This document shows positions 25,375-36,769 of a stretch of DNA of 64,000 bases, one piece after another. The position numbers and the translations under genes were made by a program. The stretch is from Filobasidium wieringae (Eukaryota; Basidiomycota; Tremellomycetes; Filobasidiales; Filobasidiaceae), in contig BCIV01000007.1 in NCBI GenBank assembly GCA_001600055.1, positions 1-64,000 of the forward strand, read 5' to 3'. A model generated the notes under the pieces. That model was not told the origin of the DNA, did not search any database, and worked only from the letters and a program-made list of their open reading frames with translations. The stretch's first letter is position 1; each line of letters begins with the position of its first letter.

Positions 25375-26037
25375 AGCGGTAGGTCTGGTTTATAATTGAT
25401 CTAGTGTAATTGAATGGAGAAGTGGGTCGAGGGGGCCCACTTTGTCGACAAGGTAGCCATCGGAATGAGGGAAGTAGTATCTGACGTCGACTGTTCTGCC
25501 AGGTCGTCTTCTTGCGAACGAGTCGTTCAGACTAGAGAGTCGAGGTGGGCTGTAAGGTTTCGTGGTATCGCATGCTCACTCGCTCGTAAGACAACTCCAC
25601 ACTTTCCCTTTCTCCACGCGCGTATCGGACTACCCCTATTACTTACGATAACCCACGAGTCACGCACGGGATCAATCCTGCCGGATCTCTCTGCGGTACT
25701 TGTTCAGATCGTTAGGGCGAAACGGCCTCTTGACAGGCTCAACGATTGGTTGGGGCACCCTACTGGCAATGTCTAGTGCATGACGTGGAACTCGAGCATA
25801 CATTTCGTATCATCTGCCACAGCGAAGCGCATAGATACGATGTCAGCCCTCAAACAGAGGTTGATCCGACTCGACCGCAGTAATTGTTATCTTTCATTTT
25901 GCTTGGCTTTCAGCCACTTGCGCGAAGCGCATGGTCATCAGACAAAACGATCGAGCGTATCCGCGTTGGGACTTGACTCGTCTTCGGCTCCGCGGATCTC
26001 GCACCGTCAATCAAACAAAGGAGGGGGATCACGAAGA
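25375..26037. other. Spacer upstream of the 497-aa protein
   Basis: Some 660 bp with no supported gene. It is the promoter side of the unknown protein and the 3' side of the JmjC gene. Confidence 0.4.
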
Positions 26038-27457
26038 TCACCCCGAACCAGATTCACTATCACTATCTTCGCTCTCATGCGTCAGATCTGCTCGACCTAG
26101 ACTGGCCCATATGAACTGTTCCATTGCGTACACATCCGCTCGGAATGGTGCTTCATACCAGCTGCAAGCGGTCGAGGTCGCCGAACTTTAATGACGATGA
26201 CTGGCTGTTGAGAGAAACACTCGTGACTCACTGATTCACCGCGACGCATATGCCCTCCTCGCCCACATCCTGTTGCACATGATGCCACCAATGAGCAGGC
26301 AAGAACAACCATTCCCCTTCATTCACCACGAGGGTGATCGGTCGTAAAGGTGAATTTGCAGGTAGTTGTGTCGGATCGACCGTCGTCCATGGTACCTTGT
26401 ACTCCGTCTCATCAGGTTTTACAATTAGCTTGCCATCCGAATTCCGAGTATAGGTAGCAGTGGGATAAAAGGTAGCTGAAGGTGAAGTTCAAACCACATC
26501 TTAGCAATGCTGATGGAAGATATATGGACCGGGCTTACGGTTCAGGAGGAAGCCTTCAACAGGGTTCAGAACCGTAAACGTCTTGGAACCACTCAGAACT
26601 TGATACAGATTATCATACGGGTCTTCCGGGTCATAGATCATCAGCTCCAACGATTCAGACCAGGCCCGACTCGACTCACCTTTATGCAACGTCGTCACGC
26701 TCTTCTTGGTCCCGATCCAAAGATTACTAGCCTCTGGTATTCTTCCCATACCAGCCATCAACCCGATCCCATGCGTGACTCTGCTCTGCAGCATGTGTAA
26801 TTCAGGCGTTTCATTTTCGTCTGCTGTGTTCCAAATGTTCCCGTTCTGCGACTGCAAGTAACATACGTCGAGATCGTTTGAATCAGCTGACCGTTCAGGA
26901 GTATCAATAATGCTGGATTCAAGATTTGCTATGAAGGTAATTTACTGACCCATTTTATCGAGGAAACGTGACATAGTCAACTTTTCCGTTAATGGTTGAG
27001 TGAAGTACTTTTGGCCCGTCTCGTCGCTTTGGATGGAATCTGCTAACCTGAGTAAGTGTCCTGTTCAACCGCATGATCACTTTCGTCCTATCGGCAAAGC
27101 TGTACTTACCCTAGAGGATCTACGGCGATCGAAACCTCTTCGTCTCCCAAAATATCCATCAGACCTTTCTTCGACCAGAACTTTTCCTCCCCTTGTGCTT
27201 GTCTGACTTCCTCAGGGGTATTGAGAGATGCCGACAAACCACCTGGAAGACCTTCTATAACACACGGTCTGTTGTTCTTGAGGATTTCATTCAGCTCAGA
27301 AGGTTGAGAGGTATAAGGATATCGAAGAGGGAAATGAGGAACATGATCTAGGAAGGACTGTCAAGTCAGCTGGATGAGCCACTTGAGCTCAACGGGAGAA
27401 TTTACCATGGTAATCTTTCACTAAACGGGATGCTCTCCTATAAGCTTCGTCTTGCAT
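26038..27457 (-). CDS. JMJD7-type JmjC 2-oxoglutarate hydroxylase
   Basis: Seven exons (27457-27406, 27347-27110, 27047-26950, 26886-26680, 26622-26539, 26475-26232, 26161-26038) splice to 348 residues. JMJD7 in animals is an Fe(II)/2-oxoglutarate lysyl (S)-3-hydroxylase acting on DRG GTPases. Family marks are NNRPCVIEGLPGG near the N-terminus, LDVCYLQSQNGN, NLWIGTKKSVTTLHKDPYDN with the metal-binding His197 and Asp199, YQVLSGSKTFTVLNPVEGF, and the distal His291 in LPAHWWHHVQQ followed by CVAVNHWYE. An acidic Ser-Asp tail ends the protein. All metal ligands are present, so it should be active. A shared substrate with the animal enzyme is an inference. Confidence 0.9.
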
Positions 27458-28715
27458 GTGGAGGAGGTGGGCTTGATTTGATTACTGTGAATTAGTAAGA
27501 AATGAGGGATTGATTTCACCCTTGATGGCGGATCGCTCTGGTGGGGAATACGTATGAACTAGCAACCGGATCCTATGAGCTTTGAGCTGTTGACTGTGAG
27601 CAGCTCTCTGAATCTGTGACCCTCTCCATGTTCAAGGTCACGACCACCTGAACATTTGTTCACTTTGAAAATAACGCATAGATCGTTCATCAACATTTTG
27701 ACGACATCATCAACGCACTTCGACCTTTTTCCTTTCCCTCTCTCTTCTTGTTCTCAGCAGCCTATACTATCGTACTGGGTATAAAAGAGAACAGTATGAG
27801 CTGTAGTATGCTCTGTGACAATGTATAGCCCTTGCACCCTCTGCGACCAGGATTCAGGAACGAAGAAAGATCTGAACACAGTCAGCTACGCAAACAAACG
27901 ACTCCGGCCTACGATCTCAATCGATATCTGAGTCCACGTTATCAACACTACTTACTAGATGGGATGATAGATATCATATACATACGAACAGAAGGTCTGG
28001 ACTGAACATACATCGATGACATCAGGCAGAACACAGCAACCTATGGCTTCGAGAAGAAGCTAGGCAGTCGTCTATTCAAGAATCAAGTCTTATCAACTTT
28101 CCTTGACGCTCAGTGGCATCTGAGGTTCGAGGGAAAAGCTCTCAGCTATGGACAGTGCTATGTGGACAACTACCATCGATTGCATTGTCTTGACGTATAT
28201 CGGCTTCATCTCGAAGAAAGTTGCATATCACAAGCAATGTGCAAAGATTTGCAGCAAGATCGCCCAACGACGAAATGATGGTGTTTCAAACTGCAATCGG
28301 AAGGTCGTGTGGTATAACTATCTTCGCCTGACGTATTGAGGGCAGTATGTTGAAAGAGGAACAAACCAGGCGAAGATCGGATCAGAGCAGCGGCAAAACA
28401 CACAGGATGAACGGCTCATTTCGGTACCCAACGGGTTTGTCTTACTTAATCTACACAAGCCAGGCCTTATATTTCCCGAAGTTAGCTGACTGTTTGACAC
28501 AAGATCAAATGAAAGGTTCAATGCGATAACTTTACAATGTGCTATTTTGCATGACTATTTGAATACAACGAAATTCTTTACAACCTGCACGGACATGCGA
28601 ATACGAGTTGCTGTCTTCTTAAGCCAGGATTTCTCAAGCGCAACACTGATATTGCTCGAGCCTTCGAATGCTTGCGCCTCAAAGCTGTTTTCCCCCCGAA
28701 GCTCTACATATCGGC
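27458..28715. other. Gene-free spacer
   Basis: 1.26 kb of AT-richer DNA between the 5' end of the JmjC gene and the 3' end of the GH3 gene. I see no coding frame or repeat worth naming. Confidence 0.4.
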
Positions 28716-30482
28716 CTATGACGACTCATAAGTGAGTCCGTCACCGAACCTAAAGACCGGATCTTTCGTGTCAAACGGCACATCAATCCTGCGTGCTTCC
28801 ACTGCCGCCGTATCCCTTGGCAAATCGAACGGTAATTTTCCCTTTGGCGATTGCTCTCCAAACAAGACGGCCGCCAGGACTTCCGGTTGGACACCGAAAT
28901 TACAGATGATCGCCGAGGCATGGTTGACGATTTCTCCTAGGATGGCAGGGCGATCGCAGTATAGGTCGATAATGACGGGAGCGTGCTTGGCGAGTTGAAC
29001 AATATGGGCGTGCTGTTCGGTTGTGAATTCTAGAGGACCATGGTGGAACGCCCGGGCCATCGCTCCTCTGCCTACAGGAGTCCAAGGAGCATCGATCCTA
29101 AGGATGATGACTTGAGCATCCGAGGGATTGTCAACGAGTTCGGCAAAGGCAGAGAGATCGGAATCGTAATTCTCCTTGTAAACCTTGATCCCCTTGCCGA
29201 GGGGAAGAATCGGTCTGTCGTCACTACCCTTCTTGTTTTGAATGAGCGTCAATGCATCTACCTGTGCTTGTCTACCGGCTTGCACGAATTTGGCCTGTCC
29301 CACGACGGAATCGGCTTGTTCAGGGTCGACCATGGGTTGGTCGAATAAGCCCAAGGCGAATTTCTCTCTCAAGATCAGTCGAGCGGATCTATCGATCCTC
29401 TCTTCCGGTATGGAGCCGGATTCAACCAATCTAACGAGATCGTCTATGCAGGTATCGCCCCCGAACATGTCCACCCCGGCGTCCAACGCCTTGATGATCC
29501 GCTCGTCCAGTGAGAGGTGTTCAACTCCCCAAGCCTTCGCAACAAGGGCGTCATCCTGAGTGTTGGGAATGTCTTGTAAGATGCACCAGTCCGACAAAAC
29601 GATCCCTCGAAATCCGAGGTTGTCTCGTAGGACACCGGTAATGACGTCCTTGTTGAATCCGAAGGCGACCTCGGGGAATTTGGTACCCATAGGCTTGCCA
29701 TAGGAAGGCATCACCGATCTCACTCCGGCATCTACGGCAGCTCGGAAAGGTTTCAAATGGTACTCGAAGTTGTCTCCAGGATAATCCTGTTCTGCACCCC
29801 AAGGCATGTGACAATCGAATCCATCCCTCTGAGGTCCGCCTCCCGGGAAATGTTTCACACAGGCTGATACCGAGGTGGAAGTGATGGAGTCACCTTGAAG
29901 TCCACGAACGTAAGCCGTGACGAGGCGTGAAGTGAGATCGGCATCTTCCCCTAAACCACCGCTTATCCTAGACCAGAGATATTGTGTAGCCAGATCGACT
30001 TGAGGGTGAAGAGCCGCACGAAGTCCGACAGCAACGTATTCTTGTCGGATGATATCGCAGTATTCGGCCATTCGATTTTCATCCCGAATAGCAGCCATTC
30101 CTAACGATTCCGGCCATTGTGAAAAGCATCCTGCGTACATGGAAGCGAGCGGGTTGTGTGTGAATGCATGGCGAGGATCCGAACTCAGTGTGATGGGGAT
30201 CTTGGCATTGACTGAAAGAGCGACCTGTTGGAGCGCATTGTGATGTTCCGCCATGACTCGAGCCGAGTCTGCGGAGCCGTGGAGATTGAAGTGAGTGATC
30301 CCCTTTTCGATGAGACTTTTGGTGGAAAGAGGAAAGAACCCAGGTTCATCGATCGGGCCGAGTGAGGTGATCGTTTGGAACATCAGAGACGCCTTTTCTC
30401 TGACGTTCAACCGAGCAAGCAGTTCAACAGCTCGTTCGTCGGGACTCATTGTTATTTTCTGGGTGGACTGTGTAGCTGTCAT
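28716..30482 (-). CDS. Glycoside hydrolase family 3 protein, intronless
   Basis: A single exon of 588 residues; an upstream in-frame ATG at 30521 would add 13. GH3 enzymes are retaining beta-glycosidases (beta-glucosidase, beta-xylosidase, N-acetylglucosaminidase). The fold is clear: LSSDPRH, WSRISGGLGEDADLTSRLV, CVKHFPGGGPQRDG with the substrate-binding KH, and nucleophile Asp298 in GFRGIVLSDWC; the C-terminal domain ends ARRIDVPFDTKDPVF and RFGDGLTYE. No signal peptide is seen, so it may act inside the cell. The acid/base residue is not assignable by eye. Every other gene of this length with a known function has introns, and the sequence style recalls bacterial GH3 proteins, so horizontal transfer is possible. 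Confidence 0.9.
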   Translation of the reverse strand: MTATQSTQKITMSPDERAVELLARLNVREKASLMFQTITSLGPIDEPGFFPLSTKSLIEKGITHFNLHGSADSARVMAEHHNALQQVALSVNAKIPITLSSDPRHAFTHNPLASMYAGCFSQWPESLGMAAIRDENRMAEYCDIIRQEYVAVGLRAALHPQVDLATQYLWSRISGGLGEDADLTSRLVTAYVRGLQGDSITSTSVSACVKHFPGGGPQRDGFDCHMPWGAEQDYPGDNFEYHLKPFRAAVDAGVRSVMPSYGKPMGTKFPEVAFGFNKDVITGVLRDNLGFRGIVLSDWCILQDIPNTQDDALVAKAWGVEHLSLDERIIKALDAGVDMFGGDTCIDDLVRLVESGSIPEERIDRSARLILREKFALGLFDQPMVDPEQADSVVGQAKFVQAGRQAQVDALTLIQNKKGSDDRPILPLGKGIKVYKENYDSDLSAFAELVDNPSDAQVIILRIDAPWTPVGRGAMARAFHHGPLEFTTEQHAHIVQLAKHAPVIIDLYCDRPAILGEIVNHASAIICNFGVQPEVLAAVLFGEQSPKGKLPFDLPRDTAAVEARRIDVPFDTKDPVFRFGDGLTYESS

Positions 30483-31973
30483 GATGTACGTGTGTTCGTA
30501 TAGATGTCCAGTAGGCCGCAAGCTTGTTTCCTGTTTCTATCAGCGTAGTCAGATTATATGTTCAAGTTGTTGATCGCTGGACAGGACCAAACGCCGACTA
30601 CCAACGCCGACCATTGATCGTTTCGGGGCCCGCGGACATCGCTGATACGGACATTCGGTATTTCGGTATCTCGGACATTGCCCGCACATATCAGGAAATG
30701 GTCGATGTGGTAGACCTCTGAACCAAGTGACATGTGTCCACAACCTGATCAACTACTCGACTTATCAGTCAGACCACTCACAGTCAAACCCTCGAGTCAA
30801 TCCTTTACCAGATTCGACTGGGATTGTTGACGAGCCGTTCTCGCTATACATAGACATAATATCTATCTGTTGACGGACTGGATGACGGATGTTTTAGGAC
30901 CAAACCCAAGCGCCACGGCCTACAAAACCATACATGTTGTTCTCCCTGTTTCTGAGATTGTAGGCTCACCGCTCGGACGATTTGTACAAATATCTGGCAT
31001 GGCATGTTATTCGAATTTCTAGCTTTCTGACTATGGAAGGAGGTATAACCGATTCTTCGTTCAGGTTCCCTTTGTGAACCAGATGACGAAACGCGGTCAC
31101 CCTCATGACGGTCGGAAGTAAGAGCTGATATGTTGTCTAAAGGAATACATCCGGGATTCTCAAACGTCATTCGATTGATTCTCCCGATCACCCCAACATA
31201 TCAAACGAAAGCCCGACTGATTGGAAAGGAACGTGCCCTTGTATGCCTCTTAAACTCGAATTAGGGGCGACGCGAGGCCGATGCCGATTCAAGCGGCACA
31301 ATTGAGACTGTCAAGTCGCGCCGGTCTGTTTGAACAGAAATGATACCTTCTTCAACTGGTAAAACCACTAGCAAGTGTGCTTGATCACAAGTGTAAGTTC
31401 AATCAGTCCAAACGAACGCTTTCGAAAGGTTTCCAAGCGTTCTCGCGTGGCATCACATCTTCTCTACGCTACGGGCCCGATTCGCGGATTTGTTATTCTA
31501 ACCCTATGTGTTTCCACCTATGATCGAACGAAGGAAAGTTGGATGCATGTTTCTACACAAGCGTAGACGAGGCAATCAAGCTGATCGACATGGCGGTGGC
31601 GAAGTGGCGATACGCCAAAGCCGCGCGAATGAGCTTTCCGTCGTCGTATCAGATGGTTGGATGCGGATACATATATGGCATTTTTCAACTCGAACTCCGT
31701 CTATGACTGAAAATTTCATATAGCCCCGCTAGAGGATCAGTAATGCTGTCTTGATTGCGGCAGGTAGTCTAAAATCCAGGCCCACGGCAGAACAAATACT
31801 GATGCAAACAAGATCCGATTTCCCAAAGAGACCAAAACCTCCAAAGTCTCTGGAAGGTTATTTTCTGCTCTTTGAGCTGGAACCGCATGACATTTCTATA
31901 AGCTGATGGTATGAAGGTTGCCGAGCTGAACCATCATGAATCAAGCCTTGAAAGTGAAGGCAATCTACTATCA
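30483..31973. other. Gene-free spacer
   Basis: 1.5 kb upstream of the GH3 gene. Minus-strand frames (for example 30844-31191) show no family character. I see nothing I can support. Confidence 0.4.
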
Positions 31974-32423
31974 TCAAACCGACCAGTCAATCGATCTGGT
32001 CCACAACCTATCGACAAGTCTCACGAAGGAGGAGACAGAAGCTCTCTCCAGTAGCTGGGCGGGAAGGTTCGATATCTCTCCTCTCAAAACCTCATGTCGA
32101 TCTGACCATATCACAACGAAGACGAAGCGCTCAGGCGGTCGGTGATATGATTCAAGTGGCCATTCAGTTGCACAGAATCCTGTAGCTGGTATCGCAGAAG
32201 ATTCGGTGTCGTCAGGAAGAGAACTGGCGTTGGGAATCCGGTCAAGGGTCGCAGCGCCTTCAAGGATGACGCATTTCAGAGGCGCATCTGGAACCTGATC
32301 ATCGTCTTCCTTGTCGTCCCTATCATCGTCTTCCCTCGTCGTCGCTGCCTGCCTTGTCGTCGTCGTTGTCGTCGTCTCCTCTCTCATACCTGTGCTCCTG
32401 ATCAGGTTCATCCAATCAATCAC
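31974..32423 (-). CDS. Doubtful gene: acidic, Thr-rich hypothetical protein
   Basis: An open stretch encodes a Thr run, an acidic block (REDDDRDDKEDDD) and then more complex sequence: LKCVILEGAATLDRIPNASS, HRPPERFVFVVIWSDRHEV and RLVDRLWTRSIDWSV before the stop. Upstream on the same strand, 32515-32590 contains another coding-like piece (ALDDIANVVVKEIGPDLRAS) after a plausible acceptor, so a multi-exon gene up to about 32760 is possible. I do not recognise a family and could not fix the start or exon joins. The facing strand shows a Val run that only mirrors the acidic codons. Confidence 0.35.
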   Translation of the reverse strand: MIDWMNLIRSTGMREETTTTTTTRQAATTREDDDRDDKEDDDQVPDAPLKCVILEGAATLDRIPNASSLPDDTESSAIPATGFCATEWPLESYHRPPERFVFVVIWSDRHEVLRGEISNLPAQLLERASVSSFVRLVDRLWTRSIDWSV

Positions 32424-32760
32424 AACGGCGCGGCCAGTAAATCATGCCTCTAGCACACGGCCATCCGACATGACCCCTTTTCCCACGGCCCGAGCATCTC
32501 ACTCGATCTCTCGGGTAAGAACGAGTCAGCCTTGCCCCTCGATCCGACGCTCTCAAATCCGGGCCTATTTCTTTCACCACCACGTTAGCGATATCATCCA
32601 ATGCCTGCCATATTCCCAATGGCGTCGAGACGTTCGCGCGATCTTCATCTACCCGGTGCAGTCAGCGTCTTCAATTGGCTTTCCAAGCGGCAGATCCTTC
32701 CTTCAGCGCACGGACTGTCCTGGAACGACTGATTTCAGCGGTCTACCGCAGGCGCGGGGT

Positions 32761-33884
32761 TCACTTTGGAGAAGATGATCAGTCACTCATTGGCATTCGT
32801 TTGTATCTGGAGAATGCGCCATCACGGGCATCGAAATGAAATCGGGATTGTCAGCTTGACGTAATGCTTGGCTCACACTATGCTGTACGGTGGAAATCCA
32901 GTCGTGACATCAGAAGCAGCTAGACACTGGTCGGATGAACGGACGCTGTAAGGAGAAACGTCTAAATGTGGACCATACCGTCCACAAACGTATCTGGGCA
33001 TAGCTATCATAGCGGTGTTCATCCTGCCGGCTACAATGAAGACGACCCAGATGGGCCGAGCTACATGTACGTTTCATGGGGTCACGAAACGATAACCATC
33101 AGACCCACCCGTGCATCTATAGGTGAATCGTGCCGAAAACATCCACTCGACAGAAGAGCTAATAACAGTCTGGTACTCTTTTCGTTGAACGTCAGGACAG
33201 ACTGGCAGTGTTGAACGTCGGGAACGAATCGAAGCAACAATGTAGTCTCCTATCAGCGAATGACGTTTCAGAATGGCAAATCATACAGCCGAACGGAGGA
33301 ACGTCCTAATGAGCACCCCCAAGTGGGCAAAGCTTTGGCATCCTCGCTGAACGCCAAGACAAGAGCAAGAGAACGACATGGTATGGTATGCAAGCCGATG
33401 AACCCCCTGCCCACATCTCATCTCATCTCGTCGATCGTACAACCGCCCGCGTCCCTACGACCCCACGACCGGATTCCCCCTTTTAGAGCGGGGCCAAGAC
33501 CCTTCCCTCCCTCTTCTCCCTCCTCCTCCCTCCGCTACCCAACAACCCCCTGGCCAGTCCGAGCCCGGTGACGTGCATGTCCAGCTTGTCCCCACCTGAT
33601 TGCGCGTGCGATTGAGAGTGCGATTGAGAATGCGATTGCGAATGACCGGCTTTGAGTAATGAAGTGGGTTTGTTGATTCTGAGCGAGAGCGAGAGCGATC
33701 GGACGAACGAACGAACGAGCGAAAGGGGTGGATGGGTGTCAGTATGGTAAGAGCAGGAACCGCACGGAGGGACTCACGAGGACGGTCTGAACGCAGGTCG
33801 AGCGTGATCGTTCGATTTCAACGACCGGATGGTGGACGGGTCGACGCTCAATTTGAACTAACGGGGTCCGGCGAGTCAGCGTTA
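32761..33884. other. Spacer downstream of bL17m
   Basis: No supported gene. The part from about 33400 is C-rich on the plus strand; 33600-33725 has CGATTG and CGAACGAA-type short repeats. Confidence 0.35.
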
Positions 33885-34800
33885 CTAGTGGAACTTCGAT
33901 GGTTGAACGACACGTACGGCATGTTCCGTCGCCCTCCTCACAAACGCCTCCTTACTCTCCCCATCCCCGTACCTCAACGACTTCTCCATCGCTCGTCTAG
34001 TGATCGGTCTCAGTGCTAGGTCCAGTACGTTCCCCGCACCCGCGACGACCCCTCGTAACAACCCCTGGACGCTCCCCACGTCCCCGCTCATGCCCAGCTC
34101 CCTGCCTACCGCACGGGCGTTCATCTCCTCCCTGATATCTCGCGGGCCGGCGACCAAGCTGACGATCGCTTTGGGGGCGTTATCGCCCGGTCTCCTTCCG
34201 AACTTGGTTATCCGTGTGTACCCGCCTGGACGGTCCGAGTAGCGTTCGGAGAGGGTGGTGAAGAGTTTGGGGAGGAGGGAGGTGGCGGGGGCGGTGGGGG
34301 TGAGTTGGTCGGTGGGGGAAGAGGAGGAGGAGGCGGTCGGGTTGGCGTAGTGATGTGCGGGCTGAGAGAGAGGGGTAGAGGGATGTACATCAGCCTCAGC
34401 ATCGGCACCAGCTCGAGCGGGAGGGGACGAAGAGGAAAGAGGTAATCACGTATAAGATGGCCTGAGCGGATTCGAAAGCCGGTCGAGTTCCTTTCTTCCC
34501 TAACGAGATGATCTGTCCCAAAGACAAGTAAGTGCTGGTTTAGCTACTCACGTCCTCTAGACTGAATAACGCAAGCAACTGGCGGACTGACCTTTTCTGC
34601 CATCCTCGCCGCTTCTTTGGCTTTAGGCAGGGTGGTTTGGATCTGTTCATGGTGGAGTAGAGCAGATACCAGGTTGCTGCAGAGAGGGAGGAATGTTAAT
34701 ACGAGGATGGTGCGTTGTGTTGAGTGTGTAGTTACCGGAGAAGAGCCTGTCTGTGGGAAGAGGTTCTTGATAGTTTTCTGAATTTTATACCGTGCTTCAT
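33885..34800 (-). CDS. Mitochondrial large-subunit ribosomal protein bL17m
   Basis: Exons 34800-34736, 34676-34592, 34512-34450 and 34361-33885 give 229 residues. The product is bL17 of the mitochondrial ribosome (yeast Mrpl8). The N-terminus is highly diagnostic: [18 protein letters not shown], then [20 protein letters not shown] across the first intron, [11 protein letters not shown] in exon 3, and [18 protein letters not shown] with [18 protein letters not shown] in exon 4. The C-terminal ~80 residues ([15 protein letters not shown] to the end) extend beyond bacterial L17, as usual for mitochondrial forms. No separate presequence is visible. A CTACCTACC-rich block lies just upstream. It is divergent from the mitochondrial acyl carrier protein gene. 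Confidence 0.93.
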
Positions 34801-35133
34801 GGTGCGGAGTAGAGCAGAGAGATAGGGTAGGTAGAGTAGAGCAGGGTAGGTAGAGAGTAGGTAGAGGTAGGGTAGGTAGAGAGTAGGTAGAGGGTAGAGT
34901 ATGGCTATGGGCTATGGGAGGATCGGTAGAGGGGTCAGTCAGAGCAGGTAGAGAGCAGGTACTCGGGGTACTCGGGCGCATAGAAATCAGGTGAAACGCG
35001 TGAGAAAGCGGTTTGTCGAGTGAGATGACCTCGACGTAAACTGGAATCTCCTTCTCCTCTCACTCGTCAGACTCTCCTCTTCCACTCTCAACACCACCGC
35101 CACCACACACACCACTCTCCCTGCACCACCGCC
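34801..35133. promoter_or_regulatory. Shared divergent promoter of bL17m and mitochondrial ACP
   Basis: 333 bp separate the two start codons, so both promoters must lie here. The bL17m side (34824-34899) is a degenerate repeat of GGTAGGTAGAG units, which reads as a pyrimidine-rich leader in that gene's sense. The ACP side (35041-35130) is CT-rich, typical of fungal leaders. Confidence 0.55.
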
Positions 35134-35965
35134 ATGCTCCGATCAATCATCCCCACCCTCCGCTCAGCCCGTCCCCTCGTCGCCCGTCTCCCCGCGAGGC
35201 AGACGGCCATCACCACCCCCGTCAGGTTCTACGCCGCCGCTTCAGGTCTCTCAAAGGACGACATCACGAAGCGAGTCATGGGTGTCCTCCAGGAGTTTGA
35301 AAAGGTCGATGGTGTAAAGGTGAGTCGGGAGTTGGACAGGTCGTCGGCGTGGTGAGAGTGGGGAGTGGGGAGTGGGGGGGGGGTGGACGGACGATCCGTG
35401 TGGGTACGGACGATCGGGATCGATCGGGGTGGACAAACGTCGTCGTATTACCTCGACTCGACCAGCCTCCTCACCTACCTCACTCCACTCCTCACAACAC
35501 ATCCTCTCCTCTCCTACGCCTCTCCTCTCCCTCTCCCATCCCCATTCCCATCGACGGACGCACAAACTGACCTCCCCCAAAACCCTGCCTGCCCCCGCAG
35601 CTCTCCCCCACTTCCTCATTCACCACCGACCTAGGTCTAGATTCCCTAGACGCCGTGGAAGTCGTCATGGCCATCGAAGAGGAATTCGCCATCGAGATCC
35701 CCGACGAGGAGGCAGACGCGATCGGTTCCGTCGCTCAAGGTCAGTTCCAAAGTCTCTCTTGCGCGGGAATCGTTCGGGGGTGCTGATGGATTGGAGTGCG
35801 TTCTAGCTATTGAATATATCGCCAAGACCCCTGAGGGTGAGTCCCACTCCCATTGCCATATCCCATATCCCATATCCCACATCCCACATCTCTCGCAACG
35901 CTCAAGTACAGCTCGACTGACCATTCTCCCCATCCCCCGATCTCACCGCACTAACAGCTCACTAG
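35134..35965 (+). CDS. Mitochondrial acyl carrier protein
   Basis: Exons 35134-35319, 35601-35739, 35807-35836 and 35958-35965 give 120 residues. ACP carries acyl chains on 4'-phosphopantetheine for mitochondrial fatty-acid and lipoate synthesis, and is a subunit of complex I and of the Fe-S assembly complex. The attachment Ser is in [14 protein letters not shown]. The N-terminal ~35 residues (Arg-rich, no acidic residues, VRFYAAAS at the likely cleavage site) form a mitochondrial presequence. Helices 3-4 follow as [18 protein letters not shown] and EYIAKTPE. The last exon is only 8 nt; it supplies Ala-His-stop, the usual EAH ending. The first intron is 281 nt, long for this window. Confidence 0.93.
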
Positions 35966-36769
35966 ACGACCCGCACGAGAGCTCCCGGTGGAAAAAGGTT
36001 TTAACGATGAATATATTGAAAGTGAATGAATGATCGCGAGTAAGCGAAATGGAGAATGCATGAATGCATGAACGCGTGCGGCGAGGGACGAGGGGCAGTG
36101 GCGAGTGCGTTGTTCATGCTTGGAGATGAGATCGTTTCCCCCCCCCCCTTCCACGTCCACATCCATATCCACATCCATATTCATATCCACATCCTCATCC
36201 ACACTCACATTCACACACCCTCCACCTGGTCTAGCCACCGCACAGCGAGTAAGCAAAGTAAGACCTCAACGCCCATCCTCTCCTCGAAACCCGTCCTCCT
36301 CCGCTCTGAAACGCGTTTCATCAGTCCACACGCGGACTGCAGACCCCTTTGAGCAGTGGGAAGGGGACGAAAAGGAAGACCTCGGTGTTTCCCAATCATC
36401 CAGTTCGGGGTCTCATTCGGTCGGTCTTGGCTGGACGTTTATACCCTTACCTTACCTCGCCTTACCTTGCTTCACCTTGGTTCTTGGGTTCGGTTCATCT
36501 TTACAACCGAGTGACATTTGAGTGATATTGAATTCCCCTCCCTTTCCCGATTACGCCCCCGTTCGACTCCCGACTCCGAACTTCATAACGACCGCGATCC
36601 TGTTCCTATCCCCACCCCGCTGGACCTTCTGCAAAGCGAAAGACCAGCCCCCACGCTCAACACTCGGCACCCGGCACCCCACCCTCTTCCCTGAACTGCA
36701 CGATATACCCCCAATACCAAAACCCTACTGCAGAGACCAGTGACGCCCGCCACCTGATATACGTCTACG
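35966..36769. other. Spacer with CATATCC/CACATCC repeats
   Basis: 800 bp without a gene. A degenerate array of CATATCC and CACATCC units lies at about 36150-36215, after a C-run at 36138-36148; a similar CCATATC array lies in the last ACP intron (about 35857-35890). 36455-36480 has CTTACCT-type repeats. Confidence 0.45.

Noticed and set aside
32311..32778. Plus-strand frame with a Val-rich, membrane-like run
   Set aside because: The Val run is the complement of Asp and Thr codons of a more plausible minus-strand frame, and the rest lacks protein character.
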